Of a stretch of DNA of 64,000 bases, positions 1 through 8,070 are shown piece after piece. The DNA comes from Microbacterium phyllosphaerae (GTDB taxonomy: Bacteria; Actinomycetota; Actinomycetes; Actinomycetales; Microbacteriaceae): the NCBI RefSeq assembly GCF_017876435.1, contig NZ_JAGIOA010000001.1, positions 2,170,001 through 2,234,000 on the forward strand, given 5' to 3'. Within the stretch, counting starts at the first letter, position 1, and the number at the start of each line of letters is the position of its first letter. The position numbers and the translations under genes were made by a program. The notes under the pieces were generated by a model. The model was given only the letters and a program-made list of their open reading frames with translations. It did not search any database and was not told where the DNA came from.

Positions 1-606
1 GTTCTCGTCGACAGCGAGCGCCTCTCGATCGAGGTGGATCGCCGGGTCCTCGCCGACCTCGGGTGGACTCTCTCGCGGGAAGAGATCCTGCATCGCTTCG
101 TCGGCCGTTCCTCCGCGCACTTCCGCTCCGAGATCGAAGCGCATCTCGGGCGGTCGCTCGCGGATGACTGGGAGACGCCCTACCAGCCCTGGTACGTCGA
201 CGCGTTCGAGCGCGAACTCACGCCAGTGCCCGGTATCGAGGCTGCGCTCGATGAGCTCTCGGTGACGACGTGCGTCGCATCGAGCGGGGCGCATTCGAAG
301 ATCCGACGGACACTGGGGTTGACCGGACTGCTCCCACGTTTCGCGGGGCGGATATTCAGCGCCGATGACGTCGAGAACGGCAAGCCGGCCCCGGATCTCT
401 TCCTGCATGCGGCCGACCGTCTCGGAATCGTGCCGGATCGCTGCGCGGTGGTCGAGGACAGCCGCTTCGGAGTCCAGGCGGCTCGTGCTGCCGGGATGCG
501 GGTATTCGGCTACGCCGGGGGCCTCACTCCGGCTGAGTGGCTGGAACGCGAAGGAGCGACCGTATTCACGGACATGCGCGGACTGCCCTCCCTGCTGGGG
601 TGGTGA
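1..606 (+). CDS. HAD-family phosphatase (5' end missing)
   Basis: The reading frame is open from the first base, beginning VLVDSERL, the end of the HAD motif I (DxDGVLVDSE), so the start and the nucleophile Asp lie outside the window. A cap domain follows, then motif II SSG near residue 88 of the visible part, and the motif III/IV segment GKPAPD...VVEDSRFGVQAARAAGM. This is the beta-phosphoglucomutase/sugar-phosphatase-like subfamily. The substrate cannot be told. The start at base 34 (GTG) is internal and should not be taken as the true one. Confidence 0.85.
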   Translation, partial: VLVDSERLSIEVDRRVLADLGWTLSREEILHRFVGRSSAHFRSEIEAHLGRSLADDWETPYQPWYVDAFERELTPVPGIEAALDELSVTTCVASSGAHSKIRRTLGLTGLLPRFAGRIFSADDVENGKPAPDLFLHAADRLGIVPDRCAVVEDSRFGVQAARAAGMRVFGYAGGLTPAEWLEREGATVFTDMRGLPSLLGW

Positions 607-624
607 GCAGCGCGGGATCCGATC

Positions 625-1266
625 TCAGACGAGTGTGATGGGCTCGGTCGGAGGGGTGCCGTGCTTGCGGACCTTCAGCACCCGGTATCCCTTGGCGGTC
701 GTCGTGCGGTAGACGCTGAAGCCGGGCTGGAACGTCGCGCCGATCCAGCGCTGCAGCGAATCCGCGCCCAGATTGCGCTGCACGACGAGCCAGGCGTCGC
801 TGCGCTCATCGAGGCGGGGAATCCACTTCTCGAGGAGCCCGTGCAGCTCGTTCTTGCCCACGCGGATCGGCGGGTTGGAGCGGATGGAGCGGAACGTCAC
901 GTCGGAGGGAACATCCTGGGGCAGGGATGCGTTGACATTCTTGAGACGGAGAGCTGCTGCGTTGCGCCGAACCAGGTCGAGGGCTCGTTCGTTCACGTCC
1001 ACGGCCCACACGGTCGCGTGCGGCGCGGCGATAGCCATCGAGAGGGTGATCGGGCCCCACCCGCTTCCGAGGTCGAGAAGATGGCCTCCCGGCGGAACGG
1101 GAGGCATGTTCGAGAGAAGGACGGCAGTACCGGCATCCAGCCGATCCGGGCTGAAGACGCCACCAGCGGTGGTGAGGTCCAGCTCACGGCCTGCGAGCGT
1201 CACACGGATCGATCGCAGGTTCTCGGGGCTTGCCGGGGCCGCGGTGAAGTAATGGTCGGACCCCAT
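625..1266 (-). CDS. RsmC/RlmG-like class I SAM methyltransferase
   Basis: A 213-residue protein starting MGSDHYFTAAPASPENLR. It has a SAM-binding motif LLDLGSGWGP and a catalytic NPPI followed by RVGK, matching the NPPY-type motif of 16S/23S rRNA guanine-N2 methyltransferases (RsmC/RlmG), but only the C-terminal catalytic half is present, as in the short actinobacterial forms. The ATG at 1266 is preferred over upstream starts because longer versions would overlap hflX on the other strand and a TACGCT hexamer sits 6 nt before it. The rRNA target is inferred from family only. Confidence 0.85.
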   Translation of the reverse strand: MGSDHYFTAAPASPENLRSIRVTLAGRELDLTTAGGVFSPDRLDAGTAVLLSNMPPVPPGGHLLDLGSGWGPITLSMAIAAPHATVWAVDVNERALDLVRRNAAALRLKNVNASLPQDVPSDVTFRSIRSNPPIRVGKNELHGLLEKWIPRLDERSDAWLVVQRNLGADSLQRWIGATFQPGFSVYRTTTAKGYRVLKVRKHGTPPTEPITLV

Positions 1267-1272
1267 ACCGTG

Positions 1273-1278
1273 AGCGTA
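1273..1278 (-). promoter_or_regulatory. Leaderless promoter -10 (methyltransferase)
   Basis: TACGCT on the minus strand, followed by 6 nt and then the ATG at 1266. The predicted transcript would start at or next to the start codon. Confidence 0.5.
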
Positions 1279-1334
1279 GCGGACAGCGCGGGCTAAGGTT
1301 AAGGCTCGCAACAAAACCCAGAGATCAGGGACGG

Positions 1335-2846
1335 ATGACGGAGACCACGACACACTCCACAGGTGACGAAGCAGTCGATCGCGTGCTCGCGAATGCGGAG
1401 AAGCGCACAGAGGCGCGCGTGTTCGGCGCTGCACAGGCGCTGCAGGACCGCGCCACGGCGTCGCACGCCTCATCGGACGGCGACCAGTGGGATCTCGAGG
1501 ACCGTCATGCGCTGCGGCGCGTCGGCGGCCTCTCCACCGAGCTCGAAGACGTCACAGAGGTCGAGTACCGGCAGCTGCGGCTCGAGAACGTGGTGCTCGT
1601 GGGCGTCTACCCGCAGGGTGCGCAGGAGGATGCCGAGAACTCGCTCCGCGAGCTCGCAGCCCTCGCCGAGACCGCAGGTGCGGTCGTGCTCGACGGCGTG
1701 CTGCAGCGCCGCCCGCACCCGGACGCCGCGACCTATATCGGACGCGGCAAGGCCCAGGAGCTCAAGGACATCGTCGCCGCCACCGGCGCCGACACGGTGA
1801 TCGCCGACACCGAACTCGCGCCCAGCCAACGGCGTGCGCTCGAAGACGTCGTCAAGGTCAAGGTCATCGACCGGACCACCGTGATCCTCGACATCTTCAG
1901 CCAGCACGCCAAGAGCCGTGAGGGCAAGGCGCAGGTCGAGCTCGCGCAGCTCGAGTACCTGTTGCCGCGTCTGCGCGGCTGGGGTGACTCGATGAGCCGT
2001 CAGGCGGGTGGTCAGGTCGGTGCCGGCGGTGCAGGTATGGGCTCACGTGGCCCCGGTGAGACGAAGATCGAAATCGATCGACGTCGGATCCGCACGAAGA
2101 TGGCGCTGCTTCGCCGCCAGATCCGTGACTTCGGTCCGGCGCGTGAGGCGAAGCGCGCTGAACGCAAGCGCAACACGATCCCGTCCGTCGCGATCGCGGG
2201 GTACACCAACGCGGGCAAGTCGAGTCTGCTCAACGCGCTCACCAGCGCCGGTGTGCTCGTCGAGAACGCTCTGTTCGCGACGCTGGATGCGACGGTGCGG
2301 CGTTCGGAGACCTCCGACGGTCGCGTCTACACCCTCACCGACACGGTCGGCTTCGTGCGCAATCTGCCGCATCAGCTCGTCGAGGCGTTCCGGTCGACGC
2401 TCGAAGAGGTCGGCGATGCGGATGTCGTGCTGCACGTGGTCGACGGCGCGCACCCCGATCCCGCGGGTCAGCTGCAGACCGTGCGCGACGTGATGGGCGA
2501 CGTGGGCGTGCGAGACATGCCTGAGATCGTCGTGTTCAACAAGGCCGATCTCATCGATGACAGCGAGCGGCTCGTGCTTCGGGGGCTCGAGCCCAAGGCT
2601 CATTTCGTCTCGTCGCGGTCAGGCGAGGGGGTCGACGAACTGCGAGCGGCCATCGAGGAGGCCCTGCCCAAGCCCGCGGTCGAGGTGCACGCGGTCGTCC
2701 CGTACGACCGGGGAGACCTTGTCGCCGCGATCCACGAGACCGGAATGCTTCTGTCGGTCGACCACCGCGAGGAGGGCACGGCCGTGCATGCGCGCGTGTC
2801 CGAGCGACTCGCTGCCGACCTCGCGCCCTTCGCAGCCGACGCCTGA
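1335..2846 (+). CDS. hflX: GTPase HflX
   Basis: A 503-residue ribosome-associated GTPase that splits or rescues stalled 70S/50S ribosomes. The N-terminal HflX domain (about residues 80-250) contains YIGRGKAQEL and the glycine-rich GGAGMGSRGPGETK segment. The GTPase domain has G1 GYTNAGKS at 289-296, G3 DTVGF at 336-340 and G4 NKAD near 397. The ATG at 1335 follows a purine-rich GAGATCAGGGA stretch. Divergent from the methyltransferase; the neighbouring tmRNA is also a ribosome-rescue gene, though no co-transcription is implied. Confidence 0.97.
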   Translation: MTETTTHSTGDEAVDRVLANAEKRTEARVFGAAQALQDRATASHASSDGDQWDLEDRHALRRVGGLSTELEDVTEVEYRQLRLENVVLVGVYPQGAQEDAENSLRELAALAETAGAVVLDGVLQRRPHPDAATYIGRGKAQELKDIVAATGADTVIADTELAPSQRRALEDVVKVKVIDRTTVILDIFSQHAKSREGKAQVELAQLEYLLPRLRGWGDSMSRQAGGQVGAGGAGMGSRGPGETKIEIDRRRIRTKMALLRRQIRDFGPAREAKRAERKRNTIPSVAIAGYTNAGKSSLLNALTSAGVLVENALFATLDATVRRSETSDGRVYTLTDTVGFVRNLPHQLVEAFRSTLEEVGDADVVLHVVDGAHPDPAGQLQTVRDVMGDVGVRDMPEIVVFNKADLIDDSERLVLRGLEPKAHFVSSRSGEGVDELRAAIEEALPKPAVEVHAVVPYDRGDLVAAIHETGMLLSVDHREEGTAVHARVSERLAADLAPFAADA

Positions 2847-2854
2847 CGACGGAT

Positions 2855-3523
2855 TCAGCGCGCGAGGAACCGCGCTTCGACCGTGGCGGAGATGACGATC
2901 TCGTCGGGTTCGTACTCCATCGACGAACCCCCGGCGTCGGCGGACGCGAGTGCGGCCCCGCGGGCCTTCGCCATGCCGGAGAACGGCTGAGCGGGTGTCG
3001 GAGCGATCAGTCCGACGTCGGCGATCTCGACGGGAACGACCTCGCCCAGCCCGAGGGCTGTGGCGTAGGCCTGTGCGCGTGCCACGGCCACGCCGACCGC
3101 CTCCGCTGCGACCTCGCGCTCGAGGCGCGCGTTCGTCTCAGGCGTGAGATGCCAATTCACCCAGCCGACCTCGACACCGTCCCAGGGAGAGACGTCCGAC
3201 ACCCAGAGCGACAGCTCGGATGTGTCGGCGAATGTCGCGGTCAGATCGATGCTCGCGTAGTAGACCGGAGCGAGTCGCTTGCCCTCGTTGTTCCACGGAC
3301 GCTCGGCTCGCACCGAGAGCCGGGTGCTCGTCCAGTCGATCACGGTGCCCGAGTCCTTGCGCGCGGTGATGGTGTCGCGAACCGGCTCGGTGAGGCGCAT
3401 CACCTGGTCGACCACGGAGGAACGCTCCGGCCCCTCTGCACGCACGCTCACGCGGATGGTGGCGCGCTCGGGCGCGACGCGCGCTTCGTGCTCGCCGCGG
3501 ACGGTGACGGTGACTTCGCTCAT
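2855..3523 (-). CDS. SIMPL (DUF541) domain protein
   Basis: A 222-residue protein beginning MSEVTVTVRGEHEARVAPERATIRVSV. The pattern of alternating beta strands, with an early VAPERA segment, is that of the SIMPL/DUF541 family (bacterial BP26-like). It lacks a signal peptide, so it is probably cytoplasmic, unlike the periplasmic members. Its biological role is unknown. It is convergent with hflX (8-nt gap) and divergent from tmRNA. Confidence 0.85.
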   Translation of the reverse strand: MSEVTVTVRGEHEARVAPERATIRVSVRAEGPERSSVVDQVMRLTEPVRDTITARKDSGTVIDWTSTRLSVRAERPWNNEGKRLAPVYYASIDLTATFADTSELSLWVSDVSPWDGVEVGWVNWHLTPETNARLEREVAAEAVGVAVARAQAYATALGLGEVVPVEIADVGLIAPTPAQPFSGMAKARGAALASADAGGSSMEYEPDEIVISATVEARFLAR

Positions 3524-3529
3524 GGGGCG

Positions 3530-3535
3530 ACTCTA
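3530..3535 (-). promoter_or_regulatory. Leaderless promoter -10 (SIMPL gene)
   Basis: TAGAGT on the minus strand, 6 nt before the ATG at 3523. Confidence 0.5.
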
Positions 3536-3665
3536 CGCCAGCCGCATGGACAGGCGAGGAATGGCGGAGACGGTGCGAACGTTGTAGTCTGTGATGCTCG
3601 GGTACTCCGGTTCCCGAGTTGGAAATTCCACAGTGTGACAGCGGCTCCTTCGAGAGAAGGACCAC

Positions 3666-4035
3666 GGGGCTGATCGGTTTCGACAGCGCCTGTGAATCCA
3701 CGAGAAGCGGGCCGAGGATGCAGAGTTATCTCGTAAACGCTCTCTGCAAAAAAATAGTTGCCGAAACCAAGCGCAACGACTTCGCCCTCGCTGCATAAGC
3801 GAGCCCGATAGTCCGTCAGGCCGTATGTGATTCCGATACGGATCCTGGCGTCATTTAGGAATCTTGCTGCGTGATGGCGTCTGGACGTCACGTGGGACTC
3901 TTCCCAGGCTGGGCTCGTCGACTTAGGTGTCTGTGACAAAGGTCGGAGCCGAGCAGAACGTCTGCACAGACTGCGCCCGGAGAAGGCGTGGAGACTCAGC
4001 GTTGGACGGGGGTTCGATTCCCCCCAGCTCCACCA
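3666..4035 (+). ncRNA. ssrA: tmRNA (transfer-messenger RNA)
   Basis: The 5' end GGGGCTGATCGGTTTCGACAG and the 3' end GGTTCGATTCCCCCCAGCTCCACCA form the tRNA-Ala-like domain, with CCA encoded. The tag reading frame resumes at GCC (3760-3762), just after TAGTT, as in the family consensus, and ends at TAA (3796-3798). The tag reads AETKRNDFALAA; the ending marks the peptide for ClpXP-type degradation. The many-pseudoknot middle region is present by length (370 nt total). Confidence 0.97.
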
Positions 4036-4049
4036 GGTCGCTGTCACGA

Positions 4050-4097
4050 GAGAGAACCCCGAGGTGGGCGCACACGCGCCGACCTCGGGGTTCTCTC
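4050..4097 (+). terminator. Strong hairpin terminator after tmRNA
   Basis: Arms GAGAGAACCCCGAGGT (4050-4065) and ACCTCGGGGTTCTCTC (4082-4097) pair perfectly over 16 bp. An inner GGCGC/GCGCC stem is capped by ACAC. There is no long T tract. It lies between tmRNA and the convergent gene ending at 4130, so it could serve both. Confidence 0.75.
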
Positions 4098-4129
4098 ATG
4101 TCCGGCGCAGCCCTGATACGTCGAAAGCG

Positions 4130-4984
4130 TCAGCGGCGGGCGAGGTCGTCGAGGGCCTTCTGCGCTGTCCGCAATTCGTTCTCGGTCTCGCGCACCCGCG
4201 TCGCGAGTCCGTGCTGCTCGCTCTCCGCGCGCTGCACGTCAACGTGAGCCCGCTTCGCGTCGCTCCGGACCGCCGCCAATTCGGCTTGCAGGTCGCGCTC
4301 GCGCCGATCGAGTTCTTCGACCCGCAGCGATGCGCCCCGCAGAGCGCGATCCGCCGAGGCGGCCTCCCGCACTGCGCGTTCGTGCGCCGTGTCTGCCTCT
4401 CGCAGCGCGCGCTCGGCGTCGCGACGTTCACGGCGTGCCTTGACCTCATCGGGAGGCGTGGTCGTGGTCTTCGGCGTGGACGGCTGCCCGCCGCCGACGA
4501 GGCTGTCCGCGATGTCAGCGAAGTCTCCTGAGGGCTCCAGCTCACGGATGAGTCGCCCGGAAGCGACGGCCGCAGCCGCAGCCGGGTCGAAGAAGGCCGC
4601 AGTGATCGTCAGTTCGACTGCGTCACGGGTCGAGGACGTGACCCGGGCACCGCCTGCTTGAGCCAGCTCGACTGCGCCGGCCGCAAGTCGGCTCGTGAGG
4701 GCGCGTCGGTCTCGTCCGAGTTGCGAGAGCGCCTTCGCGTCGAGATCCGCTTGCGCCTCGCGGAGCTCTTCGGCGAGTTGCAGCGCCTCACTGAGCTGCT
4801 CGGCGCGCTCCTGCGCGAAGACGTTGACGACCCAGGCCGCCGTCGAGGGTTTCTTCAGGGCCCGGATCTGAGCGGCCACGGCAGGGTCTGCGGCCCGGGC
4901 GGCGTGAGCGTTGCGTCCCGACACGAAGTCCGCCGGAGGTGCGGCGTAGAGCTCCACCGCGATGTCAGCGAGGGAGGGCTCCAT
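4130..4984 (-). CDS. Coiled-coil protein of unknown function
   Basis: A 284-residue protein starting MEPSLADIAVELYAAPPADF. The N-terminal half has the conserved-looking segment VSGRNAHAARA...LKKPSTAAWVVNVFA. The C-terminal third (about residues 190-284) is almost entirely charged heptad-like helix rich in Arg, Glu and Ala, predicting a long coiled coil. No signal peptide or membrane segment is seen. The same N-terminal pattern is common in hypothetical actinobacterial proteins, but I know no function. The start is fixed by a TATCGT hexamer 7 nt upstream; in-frame starts further upstream would overlap the gene at 5072. Confidence 0.8.
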   Translation of the reverse strand: MEPSLADIAVELYAAPPADFVSGRNAHAARAADPAVAAQIRALKKPSTAAWVVNVFAQERAEQLSEALQLAEELREAQADLDAKALSQLGRDRRALTSRLAAGAVELAQAGGARVTSSTRDAVELTITAAFFDPAAAAAVASGRLIRELEPSGDFADIADSLVGGGQPSTPKTTTTPPDEVKARRERRDAERALREADTAHERAVREAASADRALRGASLRVEELDRRERDLQAELAAVRSDAKRAHVDVQRAESEQHGLATRVRETENELRTAQKALDDLARR

Positions 4985-4991
4985 GCGAGCG

Positions 4992-4997
4992 ACGATA
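4992..4997 (-). promoter_or_regulatory. Leaderless promoter -10 (coiled-coil gene)
   Basis: TATCGT on the minus strand, 7 nt before the ATG at 4984. Confidence 0.4.
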
Positions 4998-5059
4998 CAC
5001 CGCGTCGGATACGTGCACCGGAGCGCTCGCGTGTCCTCCTCGCCCGCGGCGTCAGCCAG

Positions 5060-5065
5060 TATTCT
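5060..5065 (+). promoter_or_regulatory. Leaderless promoter -10 (DUF7882-like gene)
   Basis: TATTCT followed by GGGCGG and then the ATG at 5072, a 6-nt spacing. Confidence 0.5.
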
Positions 5066-5071
5066 GGGCGG

Positions 5072-5386
5072 ATGGCGACGCTGTTCTACGGAGCATCCGA
5101 TGTTCCGATCCATATCGACGACCGTGCGCTCGCGCACCTGAAGATCGTCATCGCGACGAAGCTCCGCAGGCAGGAGAGCTTCACCCTCTCCTGGCGTCAC
5201 CCCGACGGTGAGCCCGGCGGCCGATCCACGATCTGGATCCACCCGTCCATCCCGCTCCGGTTCACCTTCGATGAGCCGGAGCAGCCTCAGCTGAACGCGA
5301 GATGGATCGAAGACCTCATGCAGTCGGTCAACTCCACGGGCGGAATCCAGCTGATCGACGAGGTCATCGACGCGCCCACGCCATGA
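5072..5386 (+). CDS. Small DUF7882-like protein
   Basis: A 104-residue protein starting MATLFYGASDVPIHIDDRAL. The pattern (LFYG near the start, ID-RALAHLK, TKLRR.ESF.LSW, IWIHPSIPL.F.F) is that of a short family abundant in Microbacteriaceae, now called DUF7882. It is often mislabelled in databases as an ATP-dependent DNA ligase, probably by propagated error: the protein is far too short and has no KxDG nucleotidyltransferase motif. Its function is unknown. Divergent from the coiled-coil gene. Confidence 0.8.
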   Translation: MATLFYGASDVPIHIDDRALAHLKIVIATKLRRQESFTLSWRHPDGEPGGRSTIWIHPSIPLRFTFDEPEQPQLNARWIEDLMQSVNSTGGIQLIDEVIDAPTP

Positions 5387-5438
5387 TCGCGCGGCGACGC
5401 GATCAGCAGCGGTTCGCCGGAGATCGGGCGGGTCCTGC

Positions 5439-6002
5439 TCAGCCGGCCCATTCGATCAGGATCAATCCCTGCCGGGTGTCGGCGAACTTCACCCAGCCGT
5501 CGCCGAAGAGGTAGGTCATGCCGTACCCGTCGTCATCGGTACCCATCGAGTACTGGGGGTTCTCGGTGATGTAGATGCCGTCAGGGCCGTCTTCACGCGT
5601 CCACCCCTCTTTCAGCAGCGAGGACTGCGCGCTGCTCGCATCCTCAGCGGAGATCTCGGACCACCCGTAGAGCTGCCCGTGATCGGAGGCGACGGTGTAG
5701 TCGGCCCAGAAGCAGAGCAGTCCGTCGGTGAGGGTCACATCACCGATGACGAACTCCTTCTCCTCGAAGGTCCACCCCTCGTCCGTGAGGACCTTCACCG
5801 TGCCCGCCGACACGATGGTGTCGCACGTCGGTGCCACCGGTGTCGCGGGAGGCTGCGTCGCAACGGGCTCAGCGGTCGCCGTGGGGGACGGCTTCGGTGC
5901 GGCCGGCGTCGGGCTCGACTCCGTCTCCGGGGCGCCCGCGCAGGACGTCAGCGCTGCGGTCAGCAGCAGGGCCGCGAATGCGGCGGAGGATCTGCGGTTC
6001 AT
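5439..6002 (-). CDS. Secreted lipoprotein of unknown function
   Basis: A 187-residue protein with a type II signal peptide: RR near the start, a hydrophobic run and the lipobox LTSC with Cys21. A Pro/Thr/Ala-rich linker (about 25-58) precedes a roughly 130-residue compact domain with two further cysteines. It starts 14 nt after hisN on the same strand, with a GAGGAAGG ribosome site inside the hisN 3' end, so it is probably co-transcribed with hisN. I do not recognise the C-terminal domain. Confidence 0.85.
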   Translation of the reverse strand: MNRRSSAAFAALLLTAALTSCAGAPETESSPTPAAPKPSPTATAEPVATQPPATPVAPTCDTIVSAGTVKVLTDEGWTFEEKEFVIGDVTLTDGLLCFWADYTVASDHGQLYGWSEISAEDASSAQSSLLKEGWTREDGPDGIYITENPQYSMGTDDDGYGMTYLFGDGWVKFADTRQGLILIEWAG

Positions 6003-6016
6003 GATCGGGGCCTTCC

Positions 6017-6814
6017 TCAGCCGTGGAGCAGCTCGAGCAGTGCGCTGTGGAGCACGCCGTTGCTCGCGAGTGTCGAGCGGTCCGAGATCGTCTCGGTGCC
6101 GTCGAAACCGGTGAAGCGGCCTCCGGCTTCACGCACGATCGGCACGGCGGCTGCGACGTCGTATTCCTTGACGCCGAACTCGGCGACCATGTCGATGCGC
6201 CCCTCGGCGAGCAGCATGTATGCGTAGATGTCGCCGTATGCTCGATCACGCCACACGCGGTCGGCGAGCTTCAGGAGCTGCTCGAGGTGGCCGGACTCGG
6301 CCCACTGGGTGATGCTCTGGAAGCTCACGCTGGCGTCGTCGAGCGACGACACGGCGGATGCCCGGATGCGGCGGGGCTCGGCATCCGTCGCCGTCCACGC
6401 CCCTGCCCCTGCAGCCGCCCACCAGCGACGGCCGAGCGCCGGCATGCTGACGACCCCGACCTGCGGGACGCCGTCGATGGCGAGTGCGATCATGGTGCCC
6501 CACAGGGGCACCCCGCGGAGGAAGTTCGCCGTGCCGTCGATGGGGTCGATGATCCACTGGCGATGGGTGCTGCCCTGTGCGCCGAACTCCTCGCCGGAGA
6601 TCCCGTCGTCTGGGCGCTCCGAGGCGAGGATCTCGCGGATCGCCCGCTCGGTGGCGAGGTCGGCGTCGGTGACGTGCGAGTGGTCGGCCTTGGTCGAGAC
6701 CTCGAGATCGGGGCTGTCGAAACGGGGCAACGACTGCGCATCTGCGGCATCGGCGAGTCGAAGGGCCAGTTCGAGGTCGCGAGCGAGTTCTTCGGCGCTG
6801 GGGGAGGCGGTCAC
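6017..6814 (-). CDS. hisN: Histidinol-phosphatase, inositol-monophosphatase family
   Basis: A 265-residue protein with the metal-binding motifs of the family: GEEF (about residues 75-78), DPIDGTANF (about 92-100), and a C-terminal KEYDVAAAVPIVREAGG where the usual WD is YD but the metal-ligand Asp is kept. GTANFLRG and the actinobacterial context favour HisN (histidinol phosphate to histidinol) over inositol monophosphatase, but sequence alone does not settle the substrate. The GTG start at 6814 has a TATCCT hexamer 6 nt upstream and no ribosome site. Confidence 0.85.
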   Translation of the reverse strand: MTASPSAEELARDLELALRLADAADAQSLPRFDSPDLEVSTKADHSHVTDADLATERAIREILASERPDDGISGEEFGAQGSTHRQWIIDPIDGTANFLRGVPLWGTMIALAIDGVPQVGVVSMPALGRRWWAAAGAGAWTATDAEPRRIRASAVSSLDDASVSFQSITQWAESGHLEQLLKLADRVWRDRAYGDIYAYMLLAEGRIDMVAEFGVKEYDVAAAVPIVREAGGRFTGFDGTETISDRSTLASNGVLHSALLELLHG

Positions 6815-6820
6815 GCTCTT

Positions 6821-6826
6821 AGGATA
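6821..6826 (-). promoter_or_regulatory. Leaderless promoter -10 (hisN)
   Basis: TATCCT on the minus strand, 6 nt before the GTG at 6814. Confidence 0.5.
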
Positions 6827-6961
6827 ACCGCCCGCGATGAGGCCTCAGAGAAGGGCGGACACGGGGCGACACGCGCGGCGGACGCGATGTGTCCGCCTCG
6901 ATTTCGCACCGGCGCCATCGGCTGGTAATGTAATTCCTCGGCCGGGGGTTTCCCGGGCCAC

Positions 6962-7034
6962 GCACCTCTAGCTCAATCGGCAGAGCAACTGACTCTTAAT
7001 CAGTGGGTTCTCGGTTCAAGTCCGAGGGGGTGCA
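6962..7034 (+). tRNA. tRNA-Lys (CTT)
   Basis: A 73-nt cloverleaf. Acceptor GCACCTC pairs with GGGGTGC (one T-G wobble), with discriminator A. The anticodon stem ACTGA/TCAGT holds the loop CTCTTAA with anticodon CTT at 6995-6997. The T arm is CTCGG-TTCAAGT-CCGAG. CCA is not encoded. Confidence 0.97.
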
Positions 7035-7041
7035 CGGATCA

Positions 7042-7076
7042 GCCTCGACGACTCTCGCCAGTCATCGGGGCTTTTT
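7042..7076 (+). terminator. Rho-independent terminator of tRNA-Lys
   Basis: Arms GCCTCGACGACT and AGTCATCGGGGC pair at 11 of 12 positions (one T-G wobble, one mismatch) and are followed by TTTTT. Confidence 0.8.
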
Positions 7077-7146
7077 CGCATCCGCGGCGATGCCGCCGAG
7101 ATCGGTATCCGTGCGCTAGCTTGATGCAAACGCTAAGGGGATGGCG

Positions 7147-7557
7147 ATGCGGATACTGGTGGCGAGGTTCGTCGTCGTGGCGGTCGCGGCCGCCGTCGGG
7201 ATGGGGCTCAGCGGCTGTTCTGCGGCCGCAGAGAAGACCGTCGATTACACGACGTCGTCCGTGAGCCTCGCGCCCGGCGAATCTCTCGTGGTCGACTTCG
7301 GCGAGGTGAATCACACGGTCGGTGACGAATGGGTGATCACCCAGGAGCCCGACCCGTCCGTCCTGGGGCCGGGAGACGAGCGCTCCCGCTACCTCGGAGA
7401 GGATGGCGAAGCGGGCGCTCCGAGCGAGCTTTCGTATCGCTTCGCTCCCGTCGGCACCGGCACGACGGTGATCCGGTTCGAATACGAGTTCCGAGGCTCG
7501 GTGCCTGAGGACGTGAATGATCGGGAGACCGCGGAGATCACCGTCACCGTGAAGTAG
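7147..7557 (+). CDS. Lipoprotein, possible chagasin-like (I42) domain
   Basis: A 136-residue lipoprotein: MRILVARF, a hydrophobic core and the lipobox LSGC (Cys24). The mature part has the layout of protease inhibitor I42 (chagasin): a beta strand ending PGESLVVDFGE, then VNHTVGDEWVI where chagasin has NPTTGY.W, a glycine/threonine turn GTGTTVIRFEYEF, and a final ETAEITVTV strand. The inhibitor loop residues are not conserved, so inhibition is only a guess. AAGGGG lies 6 nt before the ATG at 7147; the ATG at 7141 would leave no spacing. A TAGCTT hexamer at about 7117 is a possible -10. Confidence 0.75.
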   Translation: MRILVARFVVVAVAAAVGMGLSGCSAAAEKTVDYTTSSVSLAPGESLVVDFGEVNHTVGDEWVITQEPDPSVLGPGDERSRYLGEDGEAGAPSELSYRFAPVGTGTTVIRFEYEFRGSVPEDVNDRETAEITVTVK

Positions 7558-7562
7558 CCGAT

Positions 7563-8036
7563 TCAGGCGACGGGGATGACCTCGCCGCCGGTGAGCAGTC
7601 TCAGGCTGTCGAACGTCAGCGGCATGACCGTGTGCGGGTGGCCTGCGGCGGCCCAGATGACGTCGTGCTCCCTGAGGTCTTCGTCGATGTAGGTGCGCAA
7701 TCGCGACGGGTGGCCCACCGGCGCGACACCGCCGATCGCCTGTCCCGTTGCCTCGCGGACGACGGATGCCGGGGCCATGGCGACAGTGGCTGCGCCGATG
7801 CTTCGGGCGAGAGCCCCGAGATCCGCTCTGTGGCCTCCGCTTGTCATGACGAGTACCGGTGACCCGTCGGCCACGAAGACGAGACTGTTCGCGATCGCTG
7901 CGACGTCGCATCCGATCGCGGCTGCGGCTTCGGGAGCCGTGCGGGCGGAGTCGGGGAGGACGCGGATCTCTGCCTCGACGCCCGAGTCCGCAAGGTGCCG
8001 CTGGACGAGTCTGCTGCGTTCGGGGAGGTCGCTCAT
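7563..8036 (-). CDS. YbaK/EbsC-type aminoacyl-tRNA deacylase
   Basis: A 157-residue single-domain protein. YbaK-fold landmarks are RTAPEAAAAIGCDVAAIANSLVF, the SGGHRADL stretch, and the GVAPVGHPSRLRTYIDEDL loop. Family members clear mischarged tRNA (Cys- or Ala-tRNA-Pro) in the cytoplasm; which one is edited here cannot be read. Starts MSDLPERSRLVQ at an ATG with TACCGT 6 nt upstream. Convergent with the lipoprotein, 5 nt apart. Confidence 0.88.
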   Translation of the reverse strand: MSDLPERSRLVQRHLADSGVEAEIRVLPDSARTAPEAAAAIGCDVAAIANSLVFVADGSPVLVMTSGGHRADLGALARSIGAATVAMAPASVVREATGQAIGGVAPVGHPSRLRTYIDEDLREHDVIWAAAGHPHTVMPLTFDSLRLLTGGEVIPVA

Positions 8037-8042
8037 GGCCCC

Positions 8043-8048
8043 ACGGTA
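8043..8048 (-). promoter_or_regulatory. Leaderless promoter -10 (YbaK-like gene)
   Basis: TACCGT on the minus strand, 6 nt before the ATG at 8036. Confidence 0.45.
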
Positions 8049-8070
8049 CCGAACGCAGCAGACTCGCGGA

